A DNA stretch of 64,000 nucleotides from Lachnospiraceae bacterium KM106-2 (lineage in GTDB: Bacteria; Bacillota; Clostridia; Lachnospirales; Lachnospiraceae). Of this stretch, positions 8,926 through 17,866 are shown piece after piece; positions within the stretch are counted from its first letter, which is position 1; every line of letters starts with the position of its first letter. The notes below the pieces were generated by a model that worked only from the letters and a program-made list of their open reading frames with translations, had not been told where the DNA came from and did no database searches. The stretch is from NCBI GenBank assembly GCA_009731425.1, contig AP018794.1, positions 2,549,960 through 2,613,959 on the forward strand. The letters run 5' to 3'. The translations under genes were made by a program, and so were the position numbers.

Positions 8926-9585
8926 TTAAGCATCTTTAGATTTATTTTTTTTCGAATATACGATATCTATACTTCCCACTAATCCTCCTATGGTAAAAGC
9001 AATCAGATGAGTAAGAAAGCCGATATCTCCTAATACAGAAGATAGAATAATAAAAATAATCAGTAATATAACTTCTCCTTTTTTTAAAGATTGGAAAGTG
9101 TCTTATTTCATTAATTTCATTACAAAAGCAACACCTATTACACCAAATATACCTCCGGATGCACCTGCTGACATATTATTGGGGTATATCAAACTTATGA
9201 TCAAAGCATCCAGAACTGATATTCCTATAAAATATAATCCATACTTAATGCTGCCTAGTTTTCTTTCAATGTATTTGCCCAAAACAATCAATGCCATCAT
9301 ATTGAGAACCATATGGATTACCCCAACATGTAAAAATATATGTATAAACAATCTCCACCATTGTCCATGGTTAAATACTAAATCACCTGACATTGTGCCA
9401 AGCTTTCCGAGTTCCCCCTGACATCCAAATAGGAAGTTCAAAACATATGCCATCCCTATGTTCGGAGAAATAATTTTCAAAGCATCTTGACTTACAATCA
9501 ATGAGTTGAAAAGAAGACACACAACACATAATATTATTATCACCGAATTTACAATGCCATATTTTTTTAGACTTATTTTTTTCAT
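8926..9585 (-). pseudogene. Rhomboid-family membrane protease split by one in-frame TAA
   Basis: The first 160 codons encode a rhomboid protease: a WRLF motif, HVGVIHMVLNM (the conserved His/Asn loop-helix) and the catalytic Ser143 in GASGGIFG. A TAA stands at codon 161 (9103-9105). The same frame then continues without any shift for 58 more codons. This second part contains the missing catalytic His193 in THLIAFTIGG, and a true stop occurs at 8926-8928. The full 219-residue product would be a normal-sized basic rhomboid with about six spans. As it stands the dyad is separated, so the protease should be inactive unless the stop is read through or is a sequencing error. Start ATG at 9585. Confidence 0.88.
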
Positions 9586-9793
9586 ATAGTTTACTCCCCT
9601 TAATTGCTTATTCTAAACATGATTATGTCTTATTTTGTTTTTTTGGGTAACCACCTTATATAGAGTTATTTTACACTTCATACAGTCTTTGAAATGATAT
9701 TGAACAAATATCATTTCAAAAACATAAATATAATGAAAAAATTAGATTGCACCCTTATTTCACCTATTCTATGCTGTAATTATAACATCAGTA

Positions 9794-9847
9794 AAACTCT
9801 CCACTACTTATGGTGCGGTTCTCCATATCTATACGAAAGGAGAGTTT
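9794..9847 (-). repeat. rlmH-3'-end-like repeat C inside a 9-bp inverted repeat
   Basis: The core at 9804-9824 reads on the minus strand GGAGAACCGCACCATAAGTA, in frame GEPHHK-stop. It is enclosed by AAACTCTCC (9794-9802) and GGAGAGTTT (9839-9847). The tail GGAGAG after the core matches the GAGAG that follows the core at rlmH itself. Confidence 0.65.
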
Positions 9848-9938
9848 AATTATTACTTCAGACTGACTAATCTTTCTCTTTTACTACACTTTAAAATCTA
9901 TCTCTACTAAGCTATATGTAGCCAAGCAACGCTACTAA

Positions 9939-10026
9939 CACCTACTTTTCATTCTTGACGAAAGTAGGTGCTATTATAATGCTCTTGGCAGGGCAAGGGA
10001 GTTACCGCTCCCTTGCCTTTATTATT
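9939..10026 (+). other. Toxin-less copy of the holin-like toxin locus, with terminator
   Basis: CACCTACTTT (9939-9948) and AAAGTAGGTG (9961-9970) form an inverted repeat. Then come TATAAT-GCTCTTGGCAGGG and a strong hairpin, GGCAAGGGAG (9992-10001) with CTCCCTTGCC (10008-10017), followed by TTTATTATT. GTAGCCAAG upstream, the AAAGTAGGT box, the CTTGGCAGGGC box and the hairpin all recur at 11311-11572, but there a 30-aa toxin gene lies between two AAAGTAGGT boxes. Here only one box is left and the toxin gene is absent. The 9586-10063 gap otherwise holds only repeat C. Confidence 0.7.
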
Positions 10027-10063
10027 CCCTTTATCGAAAGAAGTAAACACGCCTTCCTTGATA

Positions 10064-10711
10064 CTAGATTCTCCAATACGTCCCATCTGGCATTCTATAT
10101 ATATTTCCACAAAAACGTTCCATAACTAATCCTGTATTTATATCCCTTACTACTACTTCCTCATGATACTCTGGATTCTCATACCAATCATTAAAATATA
10201 ACTTCTCATCCTGTCGAAACATTAGTGTTTCCCTATCACCCATAAGTATCGTTTTTCTTACTGGCCAAATTATCTCATACTTACCTTCGTTCCCATCTCG
10301 TCCTAACATCAATGGTGTACTTTTCAATCTCAAGTTATAACAATCCTCAACTGATTCCAATGGAAGCTCTGCTAATTTAACTAGCTTTTTGTCTTCAGGC
10401 ATATAGTAATACACATTTATTTTATTCATTAAAAAATCCACTTCTAAAAATCCAATCTTGCCGTTATCCCAAACTGGAGCTTCTATATAAATATTCTTTC
10501 TCATCTCAAAAGGTCGAAACACTTCTCCATCAGGATAATGAATTAAATAGCATGTTGCTCCTGAAAATTTTCCTTTTTCTTTTATAATTTCCTCTGCTTC
10601 ATATAAATCACAAAAAGAATCTTCACATTGTTTACAAAAATACCATTCACTTGTTCCTTCAATTTGCTCCAAATAAACATCAGATAAACCTTCTATATTT
10701 TTGATTTTCAT
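10064..10711 (-). CDS. Hypothetical protein, 215 aa
   Basis: A complete frame with GAAAGG 6-7 nt before the ATG at 10711. The protein is acidic and rich in aromatic residues, with no signal peptide or membrane span. It has repeated beta-strand-like stretches such as CYLIHYPDGEVFRPFE and YRMPDGTYWRI. It looks like a compact cytoplasmic immunity-type or cargo protein, but no family was recognised. It is the only gene between repeats B and C. The orientation is that of all other genes in this strip, away from rlmH. Confidence 0.6.
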   Translation of the reverse strand: MKIKNIEGLSDVYLEQIEGTSEWYFCKQCEDSFCDLYEAEEIIKEKGKFSGATCYLIHYPDGEVFRPFEMRKNIYIEAPVWDNGKIGFLEVDFLMNKINVYYYMPEDKKLVKLAELPLESVEDCYNLRLKSTPLMLGRDGNEGKYEIIWPVRKTILMGDRETLMFRQDEKLYFNDWYENPEYHEEVVVRDINTGLVMERFCGNIYRMPDGTYWRI

Positions 10712-10728
10712 TTGTATACCTTTCTCAA

Positions 10729-10786
10729 TCAGACTCTCCTTCAGATATGATACGGTTCACCGTATCATATCTGAAGGAGAGTCTGA
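10729..10786. repeat. Perfect 28-bp-arm palindrome containing rlmH-end-like repeat B
   Basis: Bases 10729-10756 are the exact reverse complement of 10759-10786, with only TC between them. The centre reads on the minus strand TACGGTGAACCGTATCATA, matching 15 of 16 bases at the end of rlmH (GAACCGTATCATA) and spelling GEPYH. It lacks a T-run, so it is not a typical terminator. Its size and central rlmH sequence set it apart from every other hairpin in the window. Confidence 0.85.
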
Positions 10787-10799
10787 CATCACATCTTTT

Positions 10800-11144
10800 T
10801 TAGTCAATATTTCCTTGATAATAGTTCCACATTTCTTCAAAATTAGAAGCATCTAATGAATACCAATTTATTTGCTCTAAGATTCCCAATAAATCTTTGC
10901 CATAAAAGACTTTTGCCTGTAAAAGTTCCTCCGCGGTACTATAATTATAAGATTGCGTTCCATCCTCAACTAAACCATACCAAAATATTTCTTGGTCTGG
11001 CTTTTCACTGTTCGGCATTTTTCCCATCCAACACTCAGAATACTGGGCGTCTCCTTCTAAATAAAAAGCTATCTCAAGCTCCCCTCTTACAGATACGAAC
11101 TCTGGACTTAATAAATACTTTACTTCTTCTTTTGTTAATTTCAT
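10800..11144 (-). CDS. Hypothetical protein, 114 aa (immunity-like)
   Basis: A complete small frame; GGAGACAGGAG lies directly before the ATG at 11144. The product is acidic, without signal or membrane segment, and has a motif-like region (ECWMGKMPNSEKPDQEIFWYGLVEDG) and a C-terminal Trp/Tyr-rich helix (FEEMWNYYQGNID). Such composition is common in immunity proteins of polymorphic toxin systems, but that link is only by style. It is the only gene in the 454-bp segment between repeats A and B. Confidence 0.6.
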   Translation of the reverse strand: MKLTKEEVKYLLSPEFVSVRGELEIAFYLEGDAQYSECWMGKMPNSEKPDQEIFWYGLVEDGTQSYNYSTAEELLQAKVFYGKDLLGILEQINWYSLDASNFEEMWNYYQGNID

Positions 11145-11197
11145 TACTCCTGTCTCCTTTATTTACTAGAGATACTCTTATCATTATGCATTCTCTA

Positions 11198-11219
11198 CTT
11201 ATTTATGGTACGGTTCACC
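11198..11219 (-). repeat. rlmH-3'-end-like repeat A (putative att site)
   Basis: On the minus strand it reads GGTGAACCGTACCATAAATA then AG, in frame GEPYHK-stop, the exact RlmH C-terminus with synonymous differences. The following GTAGAGAA parallels GTTGAGAG after rlmH. CTCTACT on both sides forms an imperfect inverted repeat. Confidence 0.7.
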
Positions 11220-11369
11220 GTATCTAATCTGTAGTAGAGTGAATTTTCCACTTATAATTTTGTTAATTACAACACTATATTAATCCTACTATACATCTAA
11301 TACTTTATATGTAGCCAAGTAACATTACATACTCCTACTTTTTGTTATAATGAAAGTAGGTGATTTCCT

Positions 11370-11462
11370 ATGACAACAATAGAAGTACTAACCCTACTTC
11401 TTGTGCTATGTAATTTCATTGAAATTATCATTGCACTAATCTCCACCATAAACAAAAAATAA
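11370..11462 (+). CDS. Holin-like (type I-like) toxin peptide, 30 aa
   Basis: An ATG at 11370 opens a 30-codon frame ending in TAA at 11460-11462. The peptide has a short polar start (MTTIEV), one hydrophobic span (LTLLLVLCNFIEIIIALIS) and a charged tail (TINKK). This is the plan of the putative holin-like toxin peptides of Firmicutes, which insert in the membrane and are often held silent by an antisense RNA. AGGTG about 7 nt before the ATG can serve as a ribosome site, and a TATAAT lies at 11345-11350. A hairpin terminator follows at 11540-11561. On the opposite strand a TTGACA lies just 3' of the gene (11484-11489), but no -10 box at good spacing was found, so the antisense RNA is unproven. 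It is the only plus-strand gene in the island. Confidence 0.6.
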   Translation: MTTIEVLTLLLVLCNFIEIIIALISTINKK

Positions 11463-11539
11463 AAAGTGGTTGGATAAGTGAATTGTCAACTTAGGGGACT
11501 CCTGCAAAAGTAGGTAGTATAATAATGTTCTTGGCAGGG

Positions 11540-11572
11540 CAAGGGAGATACTGCTCCCTTGTCTTTATTATT
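11540..11572 (+). terminator. Terminator of the toxin transcript
   Basis: CAAGGGAG (11540-11547) and CTCCCTTG (11554-11561) form an 8-bp stem followed by TCTTTATTATT. It is homologous to the hairpin at 9992-10017 of the toxin-less copy. Confidence 0.7.
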
Positions 11573-11604
11573 GTCTATTATAATTTTCTTAAACTATTGA
11601 ATTA

Positions 11605-12036
11605 TTATTTTATCTTTCTCCATTTTAAATTTAATGCTTTAATATAACTTCCCTCATATGACATATCAACCTTCTCTTGATACTCATCTGCCCAAAATAT
11701 CTCTTGATTTTCTCCTACAATTAAACATGCAGAATATATTTCATTTGAATAGTTCTCCTGTGCCGGTCGTAAATTCATTGCAATTAATCCTTCGAAACAT
11801 AGCTCTACAACACCATACCATCCAGAATTATCAAAAATAACTGTAAGCCTACGTTCTTCACTGTTCTCTTCATATTTCATAGTATCCATTGTAGAATCAT
11901 GAAATCCAACAAAAGCTTCCATAAATTCATCCGCATCCTTTTGTGAACAAATATAATTCCATTCCTCTTCATCATGCAAGCATCTTACCTTAGGAGTATA
12001 TTTACTTAGTTTGATTTTTTTATTTTCTTCTACCAA
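11605..12036 (-). CDS. Hypothetical protein, possibly the 3' part of a split gene
   Basis: A 143-codon frame that opens only with a TTG at 12036 and has no ribosome site before it. Its frame is the same as that of the gene ending at 12058. Reading through that gene's TAA gives seven sense codons and then this frame, without any shift. The encoded part is acidic, with a recognisable block FMEAFVGFHDSTMDTMKY and DNSGWYGVVELCFEG, but no family was named. Either it is a coupled second gene with a poor start, or the two were one 250-residue protein broken by a nonsense codon. Confidence 0.5.
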   Translation of the reverse strand: MVEENKKIKLSKYTPKVRCLHDEEEWNYICSQKDADEFMEAFVGFHDSTMDTMKYEENSEERRLTVIFDNSGWYGVVELCFEGLIAMNLRPAQENYSNEIYSACLIVGENQEIFWADEYQEKVDMSYEGSYIKALNLKWRKIK

Positions 12037-12057
12037 CTGATATAAAAATTCATAATT

Positions 12058-12357
12058 TTAAGCAACATCCTCGTGTCCGCAAAATAATTCAATTGAACTA
12101 CTATTTCCTTTATCTTTACAATATTTCTTAAACCTTAATAGTGGTACTCGCTCATACGTTACCCAGCCCTCTTTATCTGAGCTAATTATACTAATCAATA
12201 ACTCATCTGTATCCTTATCAAAATATCCAACACATTCAAATGATTCTATAAATGAATTATAAACGATATATCTTTCATCACAGCCATATCCCACAATCCC
12301 ATATACTATAGATTTATAATATCTTTTATTTTCCTTATCCTCTACTCTAACAAACAT
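12058..12357 (-). CDS. Hypothetical protein, 99 aa, possibly the 5' part of a split gene
   Basis: A frame with a good start: AGGAGA 6 nt before the ATG at 12357. The product (MFVRVEDKENKRYYKS...) is soluble and begins with a beta-strand pattern; it ends GHEDVA before TAA at 12058-12060. The frame downstream stays open into the next coding segment (to 11605). No family was recognised. It is the first gene of the island after rlmH. Confidence 0.55.
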   Translation of the reverse strand: MFVRVEDKENKRYYKSIVYGIVGYGCDERYIVYNSFIESFECVGYFDKDTDELLISIISSDKEGWVTYERVPLLRFKKYCKDKGNSSSIELFCGHEDVA

Positions 12358-12535
12358 AATCTTCTCCTAATTCTATGTATTATAGATAAATTAATATCTA
12401 CAAAGTAAATAATATATTGCTAACTATCTTCATTATATTTCATTAAGATTTTACTGCCAAGCCAAAATCCCAGTATATTTTACTTCCTTTTATCCTTTTT
12501 ACTCTTACTATTTACTCTTCCTTCTTCACTCATAA

Positions 12536-12563
12536 ATAAGAAAAGAGCGCCCCTATGCGCTCT
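12536..12563 (-). terminator. Terminator after rlmH
   Basis: On the minus strand AGAGCGC and GCGCTCT (12563-12544) form a 7-bp GC-rich stem with a 6-nt loop, followed by TTTCTTATT. It starts only a few bases after the rlmH stop. Confidence 0.8.
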
Positions 12564-12566
12564 CAA

Positions 12567-12588
12567 CTTATTTATGATACGGTTCCCC
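12567..12588 (-). repeat. Genuine rlmH 3' end, reference copy of the att-like repeat
   Basis: The last codons of rlmH read on the minus strand GGGGAACCGTATCATAAATA then AG, i.e. GEPYHK-stop. This is the same gene position used by staphylococcal SCC elements as their chromosomal attachment site. Four further copies lie at 11198, 10729-10786, 9804 and 8368. Confidence 0.75.
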
Positions 12589-13047
12589 ACACATAATCCG
12601 ATACCCTCTATACACCTGTTCCAACAACACCATTCTCATCATCTGATGAGGAAATGTCATCTTACTAAAGCTGATCAACTCATTCGCTCTTTTCGTCACC
12701 CTTGGATCTAATCCAAGGGATCCTCCGATCACAAAGATAATATGGCTTTCACCATTCACGCCCAACTTCTCAATTTTGTTGGAAAATTCAACGGAGTCGA
12801 ATTGCTTCCCTTCAATCGCAAGAGCAAAGACATAAGCACCATCTTTGATATACTTTAAGATACGTTCTCCCTCTTTTTCCTTGATCTGAAGTTCGAGTGC
12901 CTCGCTGGCGTTGTCCGGTGTCTTCTCATCTGGTACTTGAATAATCTCTAATTTGCAATAACGACTTAGTCGTTTGGAGTACTCATCAATTGCCATCGTG
13001 AAATACTTTTCTTTAATCTTTCCAACACAGAGAATTGTTATTTTCAT
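12568..13047 (-). CDS. rlmH: 23S rRNA pseudouridine-1915 N3-methyltransferase RlmH
   Basis: A 159-aa SPOUT-class methyltransferase. Visible are the N-terminus [15 protein letters not shown], the SAM-binding knot [35 protein letters not shown], and the invariant C-terminus GEPYHK. The enzyme methylates pseudouridine 1915 in helix 69 of 23S rRNA on assembled ribosomes. The length is normal, so the gene is intact. Its last codons are the attachment site of SCC islands in staphylococci, and here an island-like strip with copies of these codons lies immediately downstream. Confidence 0.97.
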   Translation of the reverse strand: MKITILCVGKIKEKYFTMAIDEYSKRLSRYCKLEIIQVPDEKTPDNASEALELQIKEKEGERILKYIKDGAYVFALAIEGKQFDSVEFSNKIEKLGVNGESHIIFVIGGSLGLDPRVTKRANELISFSKMTFPHQMMRMVLLEQVYRGYRIMCGEPYHK

Positions 13048-13279
13048 ATTAAAACTTTTCCTTTTCTTACTTTTTGAATTTATGAACGACGTCTTTTTTC
13101 TTAGTATATCAACTTTTTGTGCCTATTACCACCTAGAAACGAGCTAAATATGAACAAACTTGTTCACAAATTGTTATATTTATAGTCATACTTTCCTCAC
13201 ATTTAATCTCTATAATAAAAACCAGAAAGTGATGAAAGAAATTTTCACTCTCCCCTCCCCCACATTATAATATAGATTG

Positions 13280-13321
13280 AAAAGGAGTAGTTGCCCCACC
13301 ACTAATGCAACTACTCCTTTT
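13280..13321. terminator. Intrinsic terminator of the PTS-GH43 operon
   Basis: AAAAGGAGTAGTTGC (13280-13294) and GCAACTACTCCTTTT (13307-13321) are perfect 15-bp arms with a 12-nt loop, just after the GH43 stop. The rest of the gap to rlmH (13048-13279) shows nothing further. Confidence 0.85.
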
Positions 13322-13326
13322 TCGTG

Positions 13327-14826
13327 TTAACGATTTTCTATCATATTTTCTAATGTCTGATACGTAAACTTCTTAAATTCAGCCGTTTGACTTCCATTTA
13401 CAAAGATACCTCCAACAACACCGGTGTTGGGCGAATTCACGCATGCGGTAGAAAGATGTTTATTATATGACCAATCTAATAAGTTAAAGTTTTTATGGTC
13501 CTTACTAAATTCAAAATAATATTTTTCTTTATCACCACGGATTCTTAAATCAATGTAATCCACATCTGGATAAGGTATCCTATTTTCTTTTACAATATCA
13601 TCTACTACTTTTCTCATGACTAATACTTTTTTACCTTCTCGAGTGGAAATAAAGATTGAAAAATGATGTAAATTGTCTGTATACATCGCGATTCCTGCTT
13701 CATCCTTTTCGTTAAGCGGAGTAAACGCTACCGCTGACTCCAGTGTAAAGTCATACTCATCTTGTCTAACTGCAAGTAATACAGGATCCGACATATCAAA
13801 TAACGTCTTATCATTACCAGTCACAAACATACTTCCTTGCTTGAACTGAACCAATTCATCATGTCGCTTTCTTGGGGAGATGACCCTAAGGGATAATTCT
13901 TTACTTTGCATATCAATTGCAAAATCATGATTCACTTTCTGTTTACCATCAAACTTGGTTTCTCCCTGAAGCGGAAGGAAATCATTCTCCGCACGCAGCC
14001 AGCCATCTTCCGTCCAATAAGCAGGTGTAAGTACGGTTTCTCTTCCTAGTATCGTTTTGTGTTTCACATGACGGGTTGCCAATCCAATTAGATAATCATT
14101 TCCGTCTTCATCTGTAAGCCAATCGGCATGTCCGACCGATTGTAATGGTTCTCTGCTATAATCACGATTTGATACAACCGGAAGATAAGGAGATTTCTCA
14201 TATGGTCCCCAAATAGTTTCACTTCTTAGCATAGTAACCATATGACCTTCTCTCGTACCACCTTCGGCTAAGAGCAAGTAATAGAATCCGTTTCTTTTCC
14301 AAATATGAGGTCCCTCTGCATCCCTTCCTCCACATCCGGTAGTAAGAAGCTCTGGTCCTTTTATTACATCTCCAGTCACAAGATCGATCTCTACCTGCAG
14401 GATCTTACCAAACGCCGTATACTGCACATAAGTATGACCAGCTTCCCAATAAAAACTTGGATCAATACCATCGATATTAATAAAGACAGGATCTGACCAA
14501 GGTCCTTCTGGTTGTGATGCACTCATATAAAAGTTGCGCATACCTGCTTTTCCAAAACAAGTTGTGATAATGTAAAATCGGTCGTTATGATGACGAATGG
14601 TAACCGCAAAGATTCCTCCTGAATTAGGACAATCTATCAGACCAACTGCCTCAGGATCTACTAAACAGTTTCCGATCTGGTTCCAGTTCACCAAATCTTT
14701 ACTACTAAAGATTGGAATTCCTGGCATGTATTCGAAACTTGAATTTACAAGATAATATACCCCCTCTACCTTACAAGCAGAAGGATCTGGATACATTCCT
14801 CTAATCACCGGATTGTTATAATTCAT
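13327..14826 (-). CDS. Glycoside hydrolase family 43 beta-xylosidase/arabinofuranosidase
   Basis: A 499-aa GH43 enzyme. The five-bladed propeller domain (about residues 1-300) has catalytic base Asp14 in YPDPSA, the second Asp in GIDPSF and the general acid Glu in DAEGPHI. The C-terminal part (about 310-495) is the concanavalin-like beta-sandwich of GH43 xylosidases. There is no signal peptide, so it acts in the cytoplasm on imported oligosaccharides. AGGAGA sets the start at 14826, 19 bp after the PTS gene, so they form an operon. Substrate (xyloside versus arabinoside) cannot be decided. A PTS partner is uncommon for GH43. Confidence 0.9.
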   Translation of the reverse strand: MNYNNPVIRGMYPDPSACKVEGVYYLVNSSFEYMPGIPIFSSKDLVNWNQIGNCLVDPEAVGLIDCPNSGGIFAVTIRHHNDRFYIITTCFGKAGMRNFYMSASQPEGPWSDPVFINIDGIDPSFYWEAGHTYVQYTAFGKILQVEIDLVTGDVIKGPELLTTGCGGRDAEGPHIWKRNGFYYLLLAEGGTREGHMVTMLRSETIWGPYEKSPYLPVVSNRDYSREPLQSVGHADWLTDEDGNDYLIGLATRHVKHKTILGRETVLTPAYWTEDGWLRAENDFLPLQGETKFDGKQKVNHDFAIDMQSKELSLRVISPRKRHDELVQFKQGSMFVTGNDKTLFDMSDPVLLAVRQDEYDFTLESAVAFTPLNEKDEAGIAMYTDNLHHFSIFISTREGKKVLVMRKVVDDIVKENRIPYPDVDYIDLRIRGDKEKYYFEFSKDHKNFNLLDWSYNKHLSTACVNSPNTGVVGGIFVNGSQTAEFKKFTYQTLENMIENR

Positions 14827-14845
14827 AATTCTGTCTCCTATCACT

Positions 14846-16276
<1,431 letters not shown>

Positions 16277-16406
16277 CTAACCTTATAATAACATATCGAG
16301 TATCTTGTAACTATAACCATTGCACGTAAGATCATTAACCAAACCACAGATTCTATTGACACTCGTTTCAGACTCTGATAACTTAATTATACTAGGAGGT
16401 TTTATT

Positions 16407-17408
16407 ATGAATTATAGAGATCTGGATCCATTTTTACGTCGAATTACGGATCATGAGGAGCAGTATCGAAATGGGTATTCTCCTAATTATGAATCAAGAG
16501 TAAATGCTGTACCACATACAAAAATAATTAACGGAAATGAAGTACTATTCTTCCGGTTGAAGGACTTAATGCCACCAAAAGATGGACTATTCCTATACTA
16601 TCGAAAGCACTCTCGTTTTCAAAGATTTCCTGAGCACTGTCATGATGGCATTGAGCTAAATTATATGTATTCGGGTTCCTGTACTCAAATTATTAATGGG
16701 AAAAAGTATACCATCAAGCAAGGGCAAACTCTACTTCTTAATTCTGATACCGTTCATCAAATTGAACCTTTATCTGAAAATGATATCTTGCTTAATCTAA
16801 ATATCGAAAAGGAATATCTGACTAGTAATTTTTTCAACCGCTTCTCCTCCGAAAGTATCGTTACCCGCTTCTTTCTGGATAATTTAACCGAAGGGGTCAA
16901 TCATAATGATTTTATACTGTTTCATTCAGAGAAAAGCGAAAGACTCCATACCTTTATCTGTGAATTTCTATGTGAATGGTATGATCCATCTCTTGTCTCT
17001 ATTGATATCATCAGCAGTTTATTAACAATCATTATTTCAGAACTGATCAATATCTATAAAAAAGAACTTGTCCATCATGATGACCATTACAAGAATAATA
17101 CCATACTAGTGTTACTACATTACATAGAAAAAAACTATCAGACTAGTACGCTCCAATCAACCGCTGATTTTTTCAATTTAAATCCTAACTACATGTCAAA
17201 TCTTTTAAAGAAACATACTGGTTATTCCTATCGGGAATTAGTCTTACATCAAAAGATCAATACCGCTAAAATACTTTTGAATAACTCTAATTTAAGTATC
17301 ACTGAAATTGCAAATCAAATAGGTTATAACAATGTCACCTTCTTTTATGATAAATTCAAGAAAGAAGTCGGCTGCCTACCAGGAGAATATCGTAAACAGA
17401 TCAGATAA
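16407..17408 (+). CDS. AraC-family regulator with cupin sensor domain
   Basis: A 333-aa protein with an N-terminal cupin (HCHDGIELNYMYSGSC, INGKKYTIKQGQTLLLNSDTVH) and a C-terminal double helix-turn-helix (about residues 235-333: STADFFNLNPNYMSNLLKKH, LSITEIANQIGYNNVTFFYDKFKKEVG). AGGAGGT fixes the start at 16407. It is divergent from the PTS-GH43 operon and so probably activates it in response to the transported sugar. TTGACA at 16356 may be its -35 box. Confidence 0.92.
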   Translation: MNYRDLDPFLRRITDHEEQYRNGYSPNYESRVNAVPHTKIINGNEVLFFRLKDLMPPKDGLFLYYRKHSRFQRFPEHCHDGIELNYMYSGSCTQIINGKKYTIKQGQTLLLNSDTVHQIEPLSENDILLNLNIEKEYLTSNFFNRFSSESIVTRFFLDNLTEGVNHNDFILFHSEKSERLHTFICEFLCEWYDPSLVSIDIISSLLTIIISELINIYKKELVHHDDHYKNNTILVLLHYIEKNYQTSTLQSTADFFNLNPNYMSNLLKKHTGYSYRELVLHQKINTAKILLNNSNLSITEIANQIGYNNVTFFYDKFKKEVGCLPGEYRKQIR

Positions 17409-17447
17409 AATACCTTCTTTGACATGGAGAATTCTTGTCACCAAAAT

Positions 17448-17482
17448 AAAAAGGGACCATCCTGATGGAATGGTCTCTTTTT
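17448..17482. terminator. Bidirectional terminator between araC-type gene and ndoA
   Basis: AAAAAGGGACCAT (17448-17460) pairs with ATGGTCTCTTTTT (17470-17482), with one wobble pair, between convergent genes. Confidence 0.85.
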
Positions 17483-17511
17483 ATTTTTAAGCTCACTTTG
17501 CTAATTACAAG

Positions 17512-17865
17512 TCACACGTATGTATCAAGAGCAAGGCTTATAATTAAAGCTCGATCAATCTTTTTTAAGACTTCTTGATCTAAGTGACATACTTTTTCTT
17601 TTAATCTTGATTTATCGATCGTTCTAACCTGTTCTAATAGAATAACAGAGTCTTTCACGATTCCATATTTTTCAGCATCTAGCTCCACATGAGTTGGAAG
17701 CTTTGCTTTATTCATCTTTGATGTAATTGCAGCGCATATCACTGTCGGACTATGCTTATTACCAGTATCATTTTGAACGATAAGAACCGGTCTAACACCA
17801 CCTTGTTCTGATCCGATAACTGGTCTTAAATCTGCATAAAATATATCGCCTCTTTTTATAATCAC
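17512..17865 (-). CDS. ndoA: MazF/PemK-type endoribonuclease (EndoA)
   Basis: A 117-aa MazF-family toxin with the RGDIFYADL start, [17 protein letters not shown] and [10 protein letters not shown] blocks of Firmicutes EndoA, which cuts RNA at specific short motifs. GTG codons stand at 17874 and 17865. The latter is preferred, because it gives the usual family N-terminus, has GGAG about 10 nt upstream, and starts one base after the stop of the small upstream frame. Position downstream of alr matches the classic alr-ndoAI-ndoA order, but no ribbon-helix-helix antitoxin gene is present. Confidence 0.92.
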   Translation of the reverse strand: MIIKRGDIFYADLRPVIGSEQGGVRPVLIVQNDTGNKHSPTVICAAITSKMNKAKLPTHVELDAEKYGIVKDSVILLEQVRTIDKSRLKEKVCHLDQEVLKKIDRALIISLALDTYV

Positions 17866-17866
17866 T

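Noticed and set aside
10856-11227. 123-codon plus-strand frame in the island
   Set aside because: No ribosome site, antisense to the 114-aa gene with a good start, and it runs into the repeat A region.
11484-11489. Antisense promoter for an RNA antitoxin opposite the holin-like toxin
   Set aside because: A TTGACA is present but no -10 box at proper spacing was found, so no ncRNA feature is claimed.
17512-17865. MazF-type toxin considered as island cargo
   Set aside because: Its place next to alr is the conserved chromosomal location in Firmicutes and no rlmH-like repeat is near.
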